Source of the DNA: Bimuria novae-zelandiae CBS 107.79
Lineage: Eukaryota; Ascomycota; Dothideomycetes; Pleosporales; Didymosphaeriaceae
DNA length: 64,000 nucleotides
Direction of reading: 5' to 3'
NCBI GenBank assembly: GCA_010015655.1
Contig: ML976660.1
Span: 124,001-188,000, forward strand
The position numbers and the translations under genes are program-made. The notes under the pieces were generated by a model. That model ran no database searches and had not been told where the DNA came from. It worked only from the letters and a program-made list of their open reading frames with translations. How positions within the stretch are numbered: position 1 is the stretch's first letter; the number at the start of each line of letters is the position of its first letter. Shown here one piece after another: positions 45,476 to 55,130 of the stretch.

Positions 45476-47602
45476 CCCTGCCGAGACAGTCAGTGCGCCG
45501 CGACACTAACGCGCCACCCCAACACCAGCACCGCAGCCAGCAACATGAGGCTGTAGAGTTTTACACAAAAGCTTTTATCGCGAAATTTTCTAGAGTTAAG
45601 ATTTTATAGAGCTGTAGAAGATTACTAGCTAGTTAAATTATAGATATCTACTTAGTATTCTAATTATTTAGCCACTGCGCGATGCTAGCGCTAATAGCGT
45701 AGATATTACTATATTAACGCGTATAGATGCCGGCGTAGGCTTCTTCCTCTTTATAATTATATAAGTAGCTTTTAAAGCATTCTAGCTTCCCTTTTTAGTA
45801 ATTTTAAAATATTTTTAAAGTTATTATTAAGTCTTGCGAGCCTATTAACGGAGGCGTTACTTAGTAGCCTAATTAGCTTTCTCCTTAGCGCGCGTATTTC
45901 TAGCTACTATACGCGCAACATGCTTCTCCTATAATAGATAAGCTTTAAGCTACCTATTTACTATCTAGATCTCTCTTTACTTACTTTTCTAGAGTTGTAG
46001 TTGTTACTTTTTAGCCTTTTATTAGCTAAGAGAATCGCGCGCCCTCTGTACGCAGGCAGGTAATTAGAAAATAGATCCTCTATGCTACTTATCTAGCTAC
46101 TCAAAAGGTAGAGTCCTGCCCTTTGTTTAACGCCGTTTCTAGTTTATAAGGGCTTCTCGTAGCCCCTGATTCTCATGCTCTAGGAGCTACTTCTGTATAG
46201 AGATTAAGTGTATAGTGCGACTTAGCTTCTTAGCCTTATCACCTCCCCCTGTATTAATAATAACCTTTAAAAGCCGATTGATTTTGCGCTAATTAGACGC
46301 GCTAAGTACTAAAGTAGAGCTTTTACGCGATCTCTATTCTAGAGACTTATCTTTATTAAATTAACTAAGGATTTATGTAGGATCTAGCGGCAAGATACCT
46401 ATATACTTAAAAGCTTTAGTAATTAATTACGGCGTAACTAACGTTGTCTAGGCCCTCTAGAATAGTGTAAAGAAGTCTTTTTTAGTAATTATTAATAGCC
46501 CCTAACTCCTATACAGGTATGCGGAGAGCTCGTCGGAGTAGGCGATAGAAAAAGACTTAAACATATAGACGTCTAGAGGCTGCGGCGTATAAGTGGCGTA
46601 AGGGGAAAATATCGCAAGGAGGATCTTTTTCTGATTATAGTAGTTAATAAAATCTATAGTAACGTGAGATCTATGCCTATTAAGAACTAAGAGTTACTAC
46701 TACCGTCGAGCCTTCTCCTTAGTATAGCGATTAAACACCTGTTTTAGCTATTAAAGCCCTATCTCGTTGTTTAACTATCTAGAGGTTAATAAGGTAATAA
46801 AGACTCTATAAGAATTAACGTTAATTTCCTTAACCTAGCTTAATTGTAGAGTCTCAGCGTTAGATCGATAGATTAGTAATAGATTAACAGTAGATCCATC
46901 GGCGCATATACATGCGATAAGCGAGATCCACTCACGACTGCCATCCTGGATAGATTGCCTCACTTGGCGACTCTCATATATAGGCCTGTCGAAGATCCTT
47001 TTTGACCTGCTAGTAATGCCGAGTAGGAAGCCTTTTTCGTCCATATTATAGGTATGCTAAGGCTCTATGCCATACTTTATAATTTTCTTATATAAAAGCT
47101 TAAAGTAGAGCCTATATCTTGCGCCTAAATTAGCGTTATAGCAATTACTATCTAGCCTAGTTATCTATCGCGAGATTAGGGAGTCGGGGTAGCGCCTAAT
47201 AAAGTAATTAACCTATTACATAGAAACATCCTTTTTAGCAATAATTAATATAAAGTTTTAGATTATCTAACGCGTAGGGGGTAGACCTTTCTAAGTAAAA
47301 CGCTATATATACTATAGGAGCTTAGATTCTTATTATTAGTTAAGATTTTAGCGAGTCTATAGTAGCTATATACGCGCCTGCATGGCGCGTCTATGCCAGC
47401 GCGTTAATGTTGACCGCACAACACCAAATTCTTCTGCAATTTTTCTATATAAGAAAGTTTCTCCAGGTTCTCGTGAGTCGATAGCGATGATTGCAGCCTC
47501 AATCGGATCCATATTGGTGGAGATGCGGCGCGTCAAAGTTGAGGTGCTACATCTGTTGGGGTGGCGCGTTAGTGTCGCGGCGCACTGACTGTCTCAGCAG
47601 GG
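45476..47602 (-). mobile_element. pogo/Fot1-like element 4, 2,127 bp, TA-flanked
   Basis: The left end CCCTGCCGAGACAGTCAGTG and the right end CACTGACTGTCTCAGCAGGG form an inverted repeat of about 48 bp with a single obvious mismatch near the tip (extending through GCGCCGCGACACTAACGCGC). TA lies at 45474-45475 and 47603-47604. The minus strand carries a transposase relic. The TIRs are nearly intact although the interior is AT-rich and stop-ridden, as expected for RIP. The TIR sequence differs from that of elements 1-3, so this is a separate family of the same superfamily. Confidence 0.94.
46835..47044 (-). pseudogene. conserved patch of the DDE transposase (element 4)
   Basis: Minus-strand frame encoding MDEKGFLLGITSRSKRIFDR and then REWISLIACICADGS, closely similar to the patch at 24746-24955 in element 3. 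It is the first-Asp region of the pogo/Fot1 DDE_1 catalytic domain. Flanking sequence on both sides is AT-rich with many stops; further decayed coding similarity (Lys/Arg-rich C-terminus) lies towards 45850-46050. Confidence 0.85.
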
Positions 47603-47604
47603 TA

Positions 47605-47955
47605 CTAGCATAGGCGAGTTCTTGCCTAAAATCTCAGGCGTCAAGATAAGTGGACTGACCTCTGTCGCGGTCTTACGTTCACGTCTCGTTCTCGGAAAAT
47701 TCCGGGCCGAGCTCTACCAGGGAATAATGGTCTGGAGACACATTCATGCACGATGGCTCCTACCTGCCAGCGTTCACAGCATAACACGTAGCGCAGACGC
47801 AATTTCCTCTCGAGCCTGAATTCATTCGTCCACGTCGAACTTACCTCTCCGCACCAGCCTCAATTAATCTTCCTCGACACCGCTATTTCATCAATATTTA
47901 CCAAACGTGTTTTCCTTCGTTCAGATCAATATTCCACTGAGCGTAGGTGTTCAGA
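47605..47955. other. promoter region of the TANGO2-like gene
   Basis: About 350 bases with no coding signal between element 4 and the next start codon. Confidence 0.55.
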
Positions 47956-48965
47956 ATGTGTATTGCAATTGTGACGACTGAGCACCCTCAGTACCCGTTG
48001 ATTGTTCTCAATAATCGCGATGTCGGTATACATATCCGACATTACGTATTCCAAACTGACCGTCGCTCTAGGAATACCTGCACCGCCCTACACAAGAAGC
48101 AACATGGTGGCCTGAGCCAGACCAACAAGTGCTAGGTGGCTACGACTTGCATCGACCTGCGCACGGCACCTGGCTTGGAATCACGAAGCAGGGTCGCATC
48201 GCAGTACTCACCAACTATCGCGAGGAGAATGAAGAACTTGTTCAAGGCGCGCGTAGTAGAGGCCTTATTCCCAATGCATGGCTAAAGTCGGATCCAAAAG
48301 CGCAGGAGTCGACGGAACAGTTTGAAATACGTATGATTGAGAAGGACGGTGTCAAAGGGGTCGGGGGCTTCAGTTTGCTGTACGGATTCGTTCAGGATGT
48401 TGTCAAGGGCACAGGAAAAGGCTTGGGCATCATTTCGAATCGAACACCTGATGCGCAAGGAATCATCCGTCTTGCTAGCCACGCTGGAAAAACGCATGCG
48501 CTCAGCAACGCGGCGTACGGTGACCGATCGTGGCCAAAGGTCGTCAACGGGGAGAAGTGGACAAAAGAAGCGATCAGCAAAAGCGTCGAACTGGATGAAT
48601 CGCGCGAACAATTAGTGCAGCGCTTGTTGGACGTCCTGAGTACCGACACGATGCCGAAGCAGAAAGAGAACGAGGAATGGGACATGTATATGAACCAGCT
48701 TCGGCACACCATCTTTGTACCTTCTATCGGGCGAGACGACCTGGAAGAGCTGAAGATGCCGGCTCATGAGATTGGCGACACGGTCAAACAGAAGGCTGCG
48801 CATGCTACGGATGGAGTATATGGGACGCAGAAGAACATCATCATTTTGGTGGATAAGGAAGGGAAGGTGTTCTACTTTGAGCGGACGCTGTACGACAGGG
48901 ACGCGAAGCCTATAGAGAAAGAGAAGGGCGATCGGAGGTTTGAGTATGAAATTGAGGGATGGTAG
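47956..48965 (+). CDS. TANGO2/NRDE-family protein
   Basis: Two exons, 47956-48021 and 48072-48965, give 319 residues. The N-terminal Cys (MCIAIV) and NNRDEYLHRPTQEATWW, formed only after splicing, are the hallmark NRDE segment. GGYDLHRPAHGTWLGITKQG and RIAVLTNYREE follow, and GLGIISNR and HALSNA lie further on. The N-terminal Cys and fold resemble Ntn hydrolases. TANGO2 homologues are implicated in haem trafficking and acyl-lipid metabolism at mitochondria; the biochemical activity is unsettled. The 50-base intron falls between Asp and Glu of NRDE and must use the weak donor GTCGGT. The more consensus-like GTATAC four bases downstream would break the frame. The branch site is CTGAC. Confidence 0.9.
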
Positions 48966-49255
48966 TTAGTTTTGCACCTTAGATTCAAGTTTGATATTAT
49001 TCTCCTCATGCTAGCATGATGCAAAATCAATGCTGTACAATAGTGATGAATTTTGGCCGCGGAGCCCTGGCCCGCGCTCGTGCCCAACTTGGCAGTCGCG
49101 GGTGTGAACGGTGACGTCTTTGGCTCGTTCCAAATCGGCAAACCGTCAACATCTCACCACTTGAGATCACCGCGGTCCTTCGCGCTATGTCAAGCTAGTA
49201 ACTGTACCTTGACGCATGCCCGCTCCTCTTGCGCTATCATCCCCGCCCAACCAGC

Positions 49256-50857
49256 ATGGCGACACTCCCCAGGCACCCTCCCTCGTGGTCGCAACGAAGA
49301 GCATCGCCGCCAGCGGAATCGGCAAGCCCAGAGCAGAGCCACCCGCCCAGGACGAACAGCATCTCTGCCACATCGGTCGACTCGCACACGGTTCTTCTAA
49401 ACTCTTCACCCATAGAGTCTGCGCAGCCTGCCGAAGCAGCGCAGCAAGAGGCGCCGACGCAAACAGAGCCGCACCCCACCCAGTCAGACGACGAGCCGCG
49501 CCGGTGTTGGATTTGCTTCAACGACGAGACCGATGATGACGAGACAACTTCCGAATGGCGGTCACCCTGCCCTTGTGTGCTAGTAGCGCACGAGAAATGT
49601 CTCCTAGACTGGGTAGCGGATATGGAAGCCCCGAACGCCGGGCGGCGCGCTGGTAGATCAGCTGGCAAGATATTGTGTCCGCAATGCAAATCCGAGATAC
49701 GGCTACAGCGTCCGAGGGATGTAGTCGTCGAGACTGTGCGGAGCGTGGAGAAACTCACGAAGTACATGGTGCTTCCTGGCATCTTCTCTGCTCTCGGAGT
49801 CGCTACCTACACAACTCTACATTGGCTGGGTCAAGATACGATATACAAGATCTTCGACTATCAAGATGCTTACAATATCCTGCGACCGCTTTACAGCGTA
49901 TCACGGAGAGCCGACTCCCACCACATGTATATGCTCTATCGCTTCCGCGACCACTGGCAGCTCGACCTAGGCCTACCTGCGATACCTCTCGTAATTATCT
50001 TGAGCAGAACGCGGATGGCAGACTCGTTCTTGCCGTTCCTGCCTCTCGTATTCCTCGCCGGTGGAGGAGGAGGTGCACAACCGCTTGGCGTGCCACAGTT
50101 TAGCTGGCCACCGAGTGCCGCTTTTACCGTCGCCGCCCTCCCATACATTCGGAGCATATACAACTCGTACTACGATCATTTCTGGTTACGGCACGAGCGG
50201 CGTTGGCTAAAGGAGGTTCAGCCACGAGCTGAAGTGGTGGAGGAGGTCGACGGGGACGTAGAAGGTGGCGACGACGCGGAGGCCATACTCAACGCTTTAG
50301 CAGAAGAAGGCGACGGCGAAGACGATGGCGATGAAGTCGTAGTAGATGTCGATGTCGACTTGCTCTTTGACTGGCACGCCGGCGGTCCAGCAGATAACCA
50401 CAATGCACCCGAGAACCCACCCGTCCCTATCGCTCGCGGACCAGCGCCACCCCTCGAAGCCCCGCCTGCCGACGACCAAGCTGCGCCCGCACCAGACGTA
50501 CCGCAACAACACGAACAGCCCCGCCGTGCGCGCATACGCCGCGAGCGCAATGCTGCCCTGACGACAGGAGGCATTTCCGATACCATCTTAGGCGCTCTGA
50601 TCTTCCCCACAATTGCAGCCGCCATGGGCGAGGCACTTAAGGTTGTGCTACCAACGTCATGGGTGACACCTACTGCGGGTCAGCCACAGGGGTTTCTGCA
50701 GAACAAGTGGGCCAGGAGCATAGTCGGCGGGTGCTTGTTTGTCGGATTGAAGGATGCGGTGCTTCTCTACGTGCGCTGGAAGATGGCGCAGACGCATCAC
50801 CAGCGGAGAGTGCTGGATTACGAGGGCAGCAAGGGCAAGAAGAAGAGCGCGACGTAG
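49256..50857 (+). CDS. RING-CH (MARCH-type) membrane E3 ubiquitin ligase
   Basis: Single exon, 533 residues from the first ATG (MATLPRHPPSW). A Pro/Ser-rich N-terminus leads to a C4HC3 RING-CH finger at about 85-145: CWICFND, then CPCVLVAHEKCLLDW and ILCPQCKSEI. Several hydrophobic segments follow (YMVLPGIFSALGVATYTTLHW, IPLVIILSR, FLPLVFLAGG and, near the C-terminus, LGALIFPTIAAAMGEAL), so the protein is probably polytopic. An acidic low-complexity block (about 325-375) and a Pro/Ala-rich stretch separate the membrane parts. RING-CH proteins are membrane ubiquitin ligases in the ER or endosomal system. The specific substrate is unknown. The transcript appears intron-free. Confidence 0.88.
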   Translation: MATLPRHPPSWSQRRASPPAESASPEQSHPPRTNSISATSVDSHTVLLNSSPIESAQPAEAAQQEAPTQTEPHPTQSDDEPRRCWICFNDETDDDETTSEWRSPCPCVLVAHEKCLLDWVADMEAPNAGRRAGRSAGKILCPQCKSEIRLQRPRDVVVETVRSVEKLTKYMVLPGIFSALGVATYTTLHWLGQDTIYKIFDYQDAYNILRPLYSVSRRADSHHMYMLYRFRDHWQLDLGLPAIPLVIILSRTRMADSFLPFLPLVFLAGGGGGAQPLGVPQFSWPPSAAFTVAALPYIRSIYNSYYDHFWLRHERRWLKEVQPRAEVVEEVDGDVEGGDDAEAILNALAEEGDGEDDGDEVVVDVDVDLLFDWHAGGPADNHNAPENPPVPIARGPAPPLEAPPADDQAAPAPDVPQQHEQPRRARIRRERNAALTTGGISDTILGALIFPTIAAAMGEALKVVLPTSWVTPTAGQPQGFLQNKWARSIVGGCLFVGLKDAVLLYVRWKMAQTHHQRRVLDYEGSKGKKKSAT

Positions 50858-51197
50858 GGGTGGGATTTCTGAAGGCCTTCGTTTTTGATTCCGAAGCATA
50901 GGGTAGCATCAGCAGCTTGCATTGCGTGGACGGTGTTTGGCATCATGGAGTGGGTCATGACTCGTTAGGATTGAACAATACCAAATGGCATAATATCCGA
51001 TAGGTTACGCTGCAAGATTGCTCCACACATGTTCGATCAAGTGAAGAACAATCTCAATTCGTAGCGCACAACATGCTGTTCAACAGACGCTCTCAAGTCG
51101 TCCAAAAAGATACTCTACAGGATGCAGGCCACCCTTACACATGCACATACGACCCCGCTTCTACCCCTCAGCGCCGCTCGTGCTTCTACACACCACC
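50858..51197. other. intergenic between the RING-CH gene and tRNA-His
   Basis: About 340 bases without a gene; holds the RING-CH 3' UTR and ends at the Pol III T-runs. Confidence 0.55.
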
Positions 51198-51213
51198 AAA
51201 AAAAAGCGAAAAA
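51198..51213 (-). terminator. Pol III terminator T-runs after tRNA-His
   Basis: On the minus strand a run of five T (51213-51209) and one of eight T (51205-51198) start about 20 bases after the tRNA 3' end. This is a typical, strong Pol III terminator. Its presence argues that the odd tRNA gene is transcribed. Confidence 0.8.
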
Positions 51214-51231
51214 GAAAGCTTTTCAACTACT

Positions 51232-51364
51232 TGGCGGTACTGGGAATCGAACTGTTACTACAGTCAGTACACTGCTTTGCGTTGCTAAATCCTCTAGAAG
51301 AGGGCCAACCTACCCCAGGCTGGCGCGGCCACAACGCGACGTCATACCACTAGACCATACCACC
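51232..51364 (-). tRNA. tRNA-His (GTG) with a 62-base insertion in the T arm
   Basis: Minus strand, 133 bases. Acceptor GGTGGTA pairs with TACCGCC, followed by discriminator A. The D arm GTC..GAC contains the A box TGGTCTAGTGG. The anticodon loop TTGTGGC with stem CGCG/CGCG has anticodon GTG, as in fungal tRNA-His. The T stem is interrupted: CTGGG (51318-51314) is followed by 62 extra bases (51313-51252) and only then by TTCGATTCCCAG. Removing them restores a perfect CTGGG/CCCAG stem, a standard T loop and a 71-base tRNA. The insert starts GTAGGT, ends AACAG and has CTGAC 11 bases before its end, like a spliceosomal intron. The B box is kept with one mismatch, and a Pol III terminator follows. 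It may be a true gene with an unusual intron, or a disrupted pseudogene. Confidence 0.75.
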
Positions 51365-51787
51365 GATCTGTGAATGATGCGCAATTTGCAAAAAGTTTGG
51401 TATATATCACTGTAAAATCATGCAAACGTGCTGAGAACGGGCACTTGCTGCGGCCGCAAATAATGGTTCTGGCGGCGCCGAGTGCATGTGAGAGGGCCAG
51501 GAGGGGGACGTGCAGCGGGGCACCTAGCAAATTGAGGGGTTCGAATCTTTTGTGCTTCGTTAGACCCACGCTTTTTTGCTCACGTTGAGCACGGCAAGAA
51601 CGACACAACGCAACACGGGTTCTCCTGGAATAGTAAAGCTTACACAACATCCAGCTATACAGATAGAACAGCGGTCTCGCTTCCTCAACAAACTTCCGAG
51701 GCCCGGTGCTGATTTCAACGCGACCTTTTTCACACGCCCAACAAGCTTTCTCCTCTGTTCGCTCAGAGTGCAAAATAGAATCTAGAA
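51365..51787. other. intergenic between divergent tRNA-His and TFIIIC subunit genes
   Basis: About 420 bases shared as upstream region by the tRNA gene (minus) and the TFIIIC subunit gene (plus). No other gene seen. Confidence 0.5.
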
Positions 51788-54212
51788 ATGGTTAGAGGTA
51801 AGCAATCAAACCCTTCCGTTCTTGCCTCCTCCCTCTTCGAATTCATAAATTAATGTAATACTAGAAAGCACCCGGCGCAACTCCGCGCGCCACGTCTCAT
51901 ACAGCTATAAAGAAGCCTTCAAGGACCTGGAGCTCTCGGGCTCGGAGTTAGAAGCCGAAGAGCAGGATGCGGGCGAAGTGGACGAGGAAGAACCGGAAGA
52001 TTTTGTGCCGCCAGCGGAGGAAGATGAAGATGTGGATGAGTTTATGGACGATGCTGCGGAAGAGGATGAAGATGGAGGGGGGGAGGAAGACGAGGATGGT
52101 GATCAAGACGTGGGTACGCCCGCGAGGAAGAAGCTTAAAATTGGTGGTGGTGGTTGGGCTAGGCGCAGAGAATCCACCGCCACAGAGGCTCGGATGAGAA
52201 ATGGGAGTGGGAATGGGAAGGTGCCTGCTACACCGCCGCGTACGGCGAAGGGGTCACTGCGCACGTCAGGGATCTCTGGTGTCCGCTGCGTGGGTACGCC
52301 CGGTGTTGCAGGCGCGCGGTTCGTTGCGCTGAGCACGAAAGCCACGGGAGCTTCTGCGGCGCGTCAAAGAGCTGGAGGAGACTGGCGCGAGGGCGGGCAT
52401 GAGAGCCGGTTAAAGAATCTTTTTGGGCCGGCGAATGAGGATCTCAGACCGGTGTTTGAGACGAAGAAGAGGTGGCTTTCGCAAGAGACGTTGCCGAGTC
52501 GAGCGCAAAAGCATCTAGCACCATCGCCTTATGTCCCTGAAGGGGCGAGGGAGAAGGATACGAAGGCTTTGAGGGAGTGGTATACCGGCTCTGGACGAGC
52601 GGCTTTTGCGCGGGGACAGCGGACGGAAGAGAAAAGCGGGGATGAGGCAAAAGAGTATCTGGTCAACGATGGGCCCGAGGAGTTGAATCTCCTGATGGGC
52701 AGTCTGGATAACCAGCATATATACACGCTCGAGAAGGGCCAGTATATGAGCGCTGCGGCTCCGTTTGGATTGAAGAGCAAGCGGAAGGGCTGGATCTTTC
52801 ATCTGGGCTCGCGGATACAAGACGCGCAATGGGCGCCGAACGAGCAAGGTTCGACACAATATCTTGCGGTCACAGTAGAGCAGAAAGATCCCGCCTGGAA
52901 GAAGTACAAGCATCTGGCGAACCCGAAAGCGCCGGCTTTCACGAAGACGAACCCGTATCCAGCGTCGATACAGATCTGGGCATTCGGGTCGACACCAGAT
53001 GGTAGCTTAGACCCCAAGAAAGAGCCGCGCCTCGTCAATGTCATCTGCGCGGACTGGGGAGCCCCTAAAGCCATCAAGTGGTGGCCTATAGCTTCCAAAG
53101 ATTCTGTCGACAACGACAAAGACGGCGTGCTCAATCTGGGTCTTCTCGCTAGCATATGGAGTGACGGGAATGTCAGGGTCCTCGACATTTCCTTCAAACA
53201 ACACTCAGAGACGCAATACATCCACTACACGAAAGCCGCCCTCGAACTCGCCTTCTACGACCCACCCCCCGACGACCCTACCGAGAAGCAGAAAGAACAG
53301 AACCTCAGCACACTCCCCACGTGCCTCACCTGGCTCTCGCCCACCACCCTCGCCGTGGGCACCGCCTCTGGCATCGTCGCCATCTGGACACTCACCCGCC
53401 CGGGCACCTTCCTTTCCTCCTCAGACTCACAACCCCGTGTCCCCCACCCCTGGTTCCACAAACAACTCGCAGACACCTACATCCTAACTCTGACCTCGGC
53501 CGCCCCCTCACACCCACACTTCCTCTCCCTCACGACGGCCGATGGCTTCGCGCGCCTCATCGACCTGCGGACCCCGCTCGCCGACGCCATCGCCTCGCCC
53601 CGCGGCCGCATGATGATCCCCACCCAAGCATGGCACGAGCACACGCAGTCCTTCGTCATGGTGGACGAGTACTACATGCTCAAGCACGCTACCTTGCGGC
53701 GGTTCCACCAGGCGATATATACGTTCCGCGCGGAGGCGACGCTGACGGCGGTGGCCACGAGCGTCGTGCATGCGGGGATTTTGGTGGGGACTGCGGATGG
53801 GGGCGTGACGGGGACGGGGGGCGTTGGGAGGCTGCTGAATAGTAAGGAGCCGCTTTGGGGGCAGGTGTGGTTTAGAGCTGAGTGGAGAGCCGCCGTCTCA
53901 AACCCTCCCTCCGCTCCTCCTGCTCCTCCTGCGAACGGGGATGGGACCGCTGAGGCTGCGAGCGCGAGACAGCCTGATGCAGCGACGTTCGCCGGTCCGC
54001 TTGCGCGCATCTCAGAGGGGTATAAGCCCACGCTCACGGGCATTGTGGCCGCCGACTCGAAGAGACCCAAGGACGGGGCGCGGTTTATATCGAGCTTTGA
54101 GGAGAACTCGACTGTGACGCGGGTGGTGTGGAATCCGAATTTGAAGTTTGGGACGTGGGCGGTGGCGGGGATGCAGAGTGGGATGTTGAGGGTGGAGGAT
54201 CTGGGGGTATAG
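51788..54212 (+). CDS. TFC6: TFIIIC (tau) subunit with WD repeats, Tfc6/Sfc6-like
   Basis: Two exons, 51788-51797 (only 10 bases, ATG plus two codons and one base) and 51865-54212, give 785 residues. The N-terminus after splicing (RNSARHVSYSYKEAFKDLEL) leads into a very acidic stretch, an AT-hook-like RKKLKIGGGGWARRR and a low-complexity linker. From about residue 290 comes a WD-repeat-type beta-propeller with segments GWIFHLGSRIQDAQWAP, YLAVTVEQ, SIQIWAF, ASIWSDGNVRVLDI, TCLTWLSPTTLAVGTASGIV and LSLTTADGFARLIDLR. This organisation fits the tau91/Sfc6 subunit of TFIIIC, which binds the B box of tRNA genes. It lies head-to-head with a tRNA gene by coincidence or not. The tiny first exon is supported by GTAAGC and a CTAG acceptor in phase. 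Confidence 0.85.
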
Positions 54213-54695
54213 TTTAGGATGTCTCCTATGCTTCTTGTTTGAGGGTCGGTTTTGCATGGATGGATGGATTGTTTGTGACTGTATTGTGATTGAACGAGAG
54301 ATCGAGGCGGACGAGAATGATGAAGGCGATGGAGGCATCATGGCTCTGGACCTTGTGCGCCCTTCATGCAGCATAGCATACGGGAATGTAAAATAGTTAC
54401 AATGCTAGTATACACCTGGAAGGATAACCAGGCGTGTTTCTTAACACTGATGAACATTGCTAGTATATTTTGTTTGCCGTTGAAGTCTACATGGATAGAC
54501 GCGCAGTGTGATCAGTGGCCTGTATCATGGCTATCATGACTCTGCTCGCGCTTGTGCAACACATCCATAACAACCCAATATTCCAATACCAACTCTCCCA
54601 TACTACCCCAAAAATCGCCTACCATATAGAGGTCAATCAAAACCATCAAAACCCCTCCAACCACCCAGTAGACATGCCCACCTACCCTCCCCTCA
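54213..54695. other. intergenic 3' of the TFIIIC gene
   Basis: 3' flank with no supported gene. The minus-strand open stretch 54754-54512 overlaps it and is probably sequence downstream of the relic listed next. Confidence 0.4.
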
Positions 54696-55130
54696 CACGC
54701 ATACTTACACTTACGTAACACCCCTCTCCCCATCGTAGCACCACCGCAGCACACCGGCCCTGCTCCCTCAGGACCCCATCATACGCAAGGTCAAGGTCCT
54801 TAACACCCGGAGGCATCGCACCGCAGTCCACACGCGAGACCTTTGTATCCAGCGCGTACAGCGCCAGTAGGCGCTCTGGACCCTCGGAATATTTCCAGAG
54901 ATGCCGTGGCGTGCGCTACTATGCAACGCTTAGCGTAGCCTCGGCCATCTTCCATCCAGACACAGGGGTGAGATGCACTGAGGCGGTGGTGCGAGTGTGA
55001 GTGTGGTCGGAATGCCGAAGCAGATCACCCGGGCGCAGAGGATCGGCGACAGCCAGCTCGCTCCCTGGGGTCCAGATGCGGGGACGCCTGTGAGATTATG
55101 CACATCTGCGCCGAGAGCGGTAGCGGTGTC
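54696..55130 (-). pseudogene. possible minus-strand gene relic, family unknown
   Basis: A coding-like minus-strand segment runs from about 55080 (ELAVADPLRPGDLLRHSDHT, GWKMAEATLSVA). It is broken by two adjacent TAG codons at about 54920 and resumes in the same frame as RTPRHLWKYSEGPERLLALY through ALDTKVSRVDCGAMPPG to GRCAAVVLRWGEGCY, ending at a good donor-like GTAAGTG near 54718. Codon choice and residue mix look protein-like, but I recognise no domain, start or stop. It could be an exon pair with a missed short intron, or a decaying gene. Confidence 0.35.

Noticed and set aside
51530..51560. Possible second tRNA (GGGTTCGAATC-like B box)
   Set aside because: No pairing acceptor stem, D arm or anticodon arm could be built around it.
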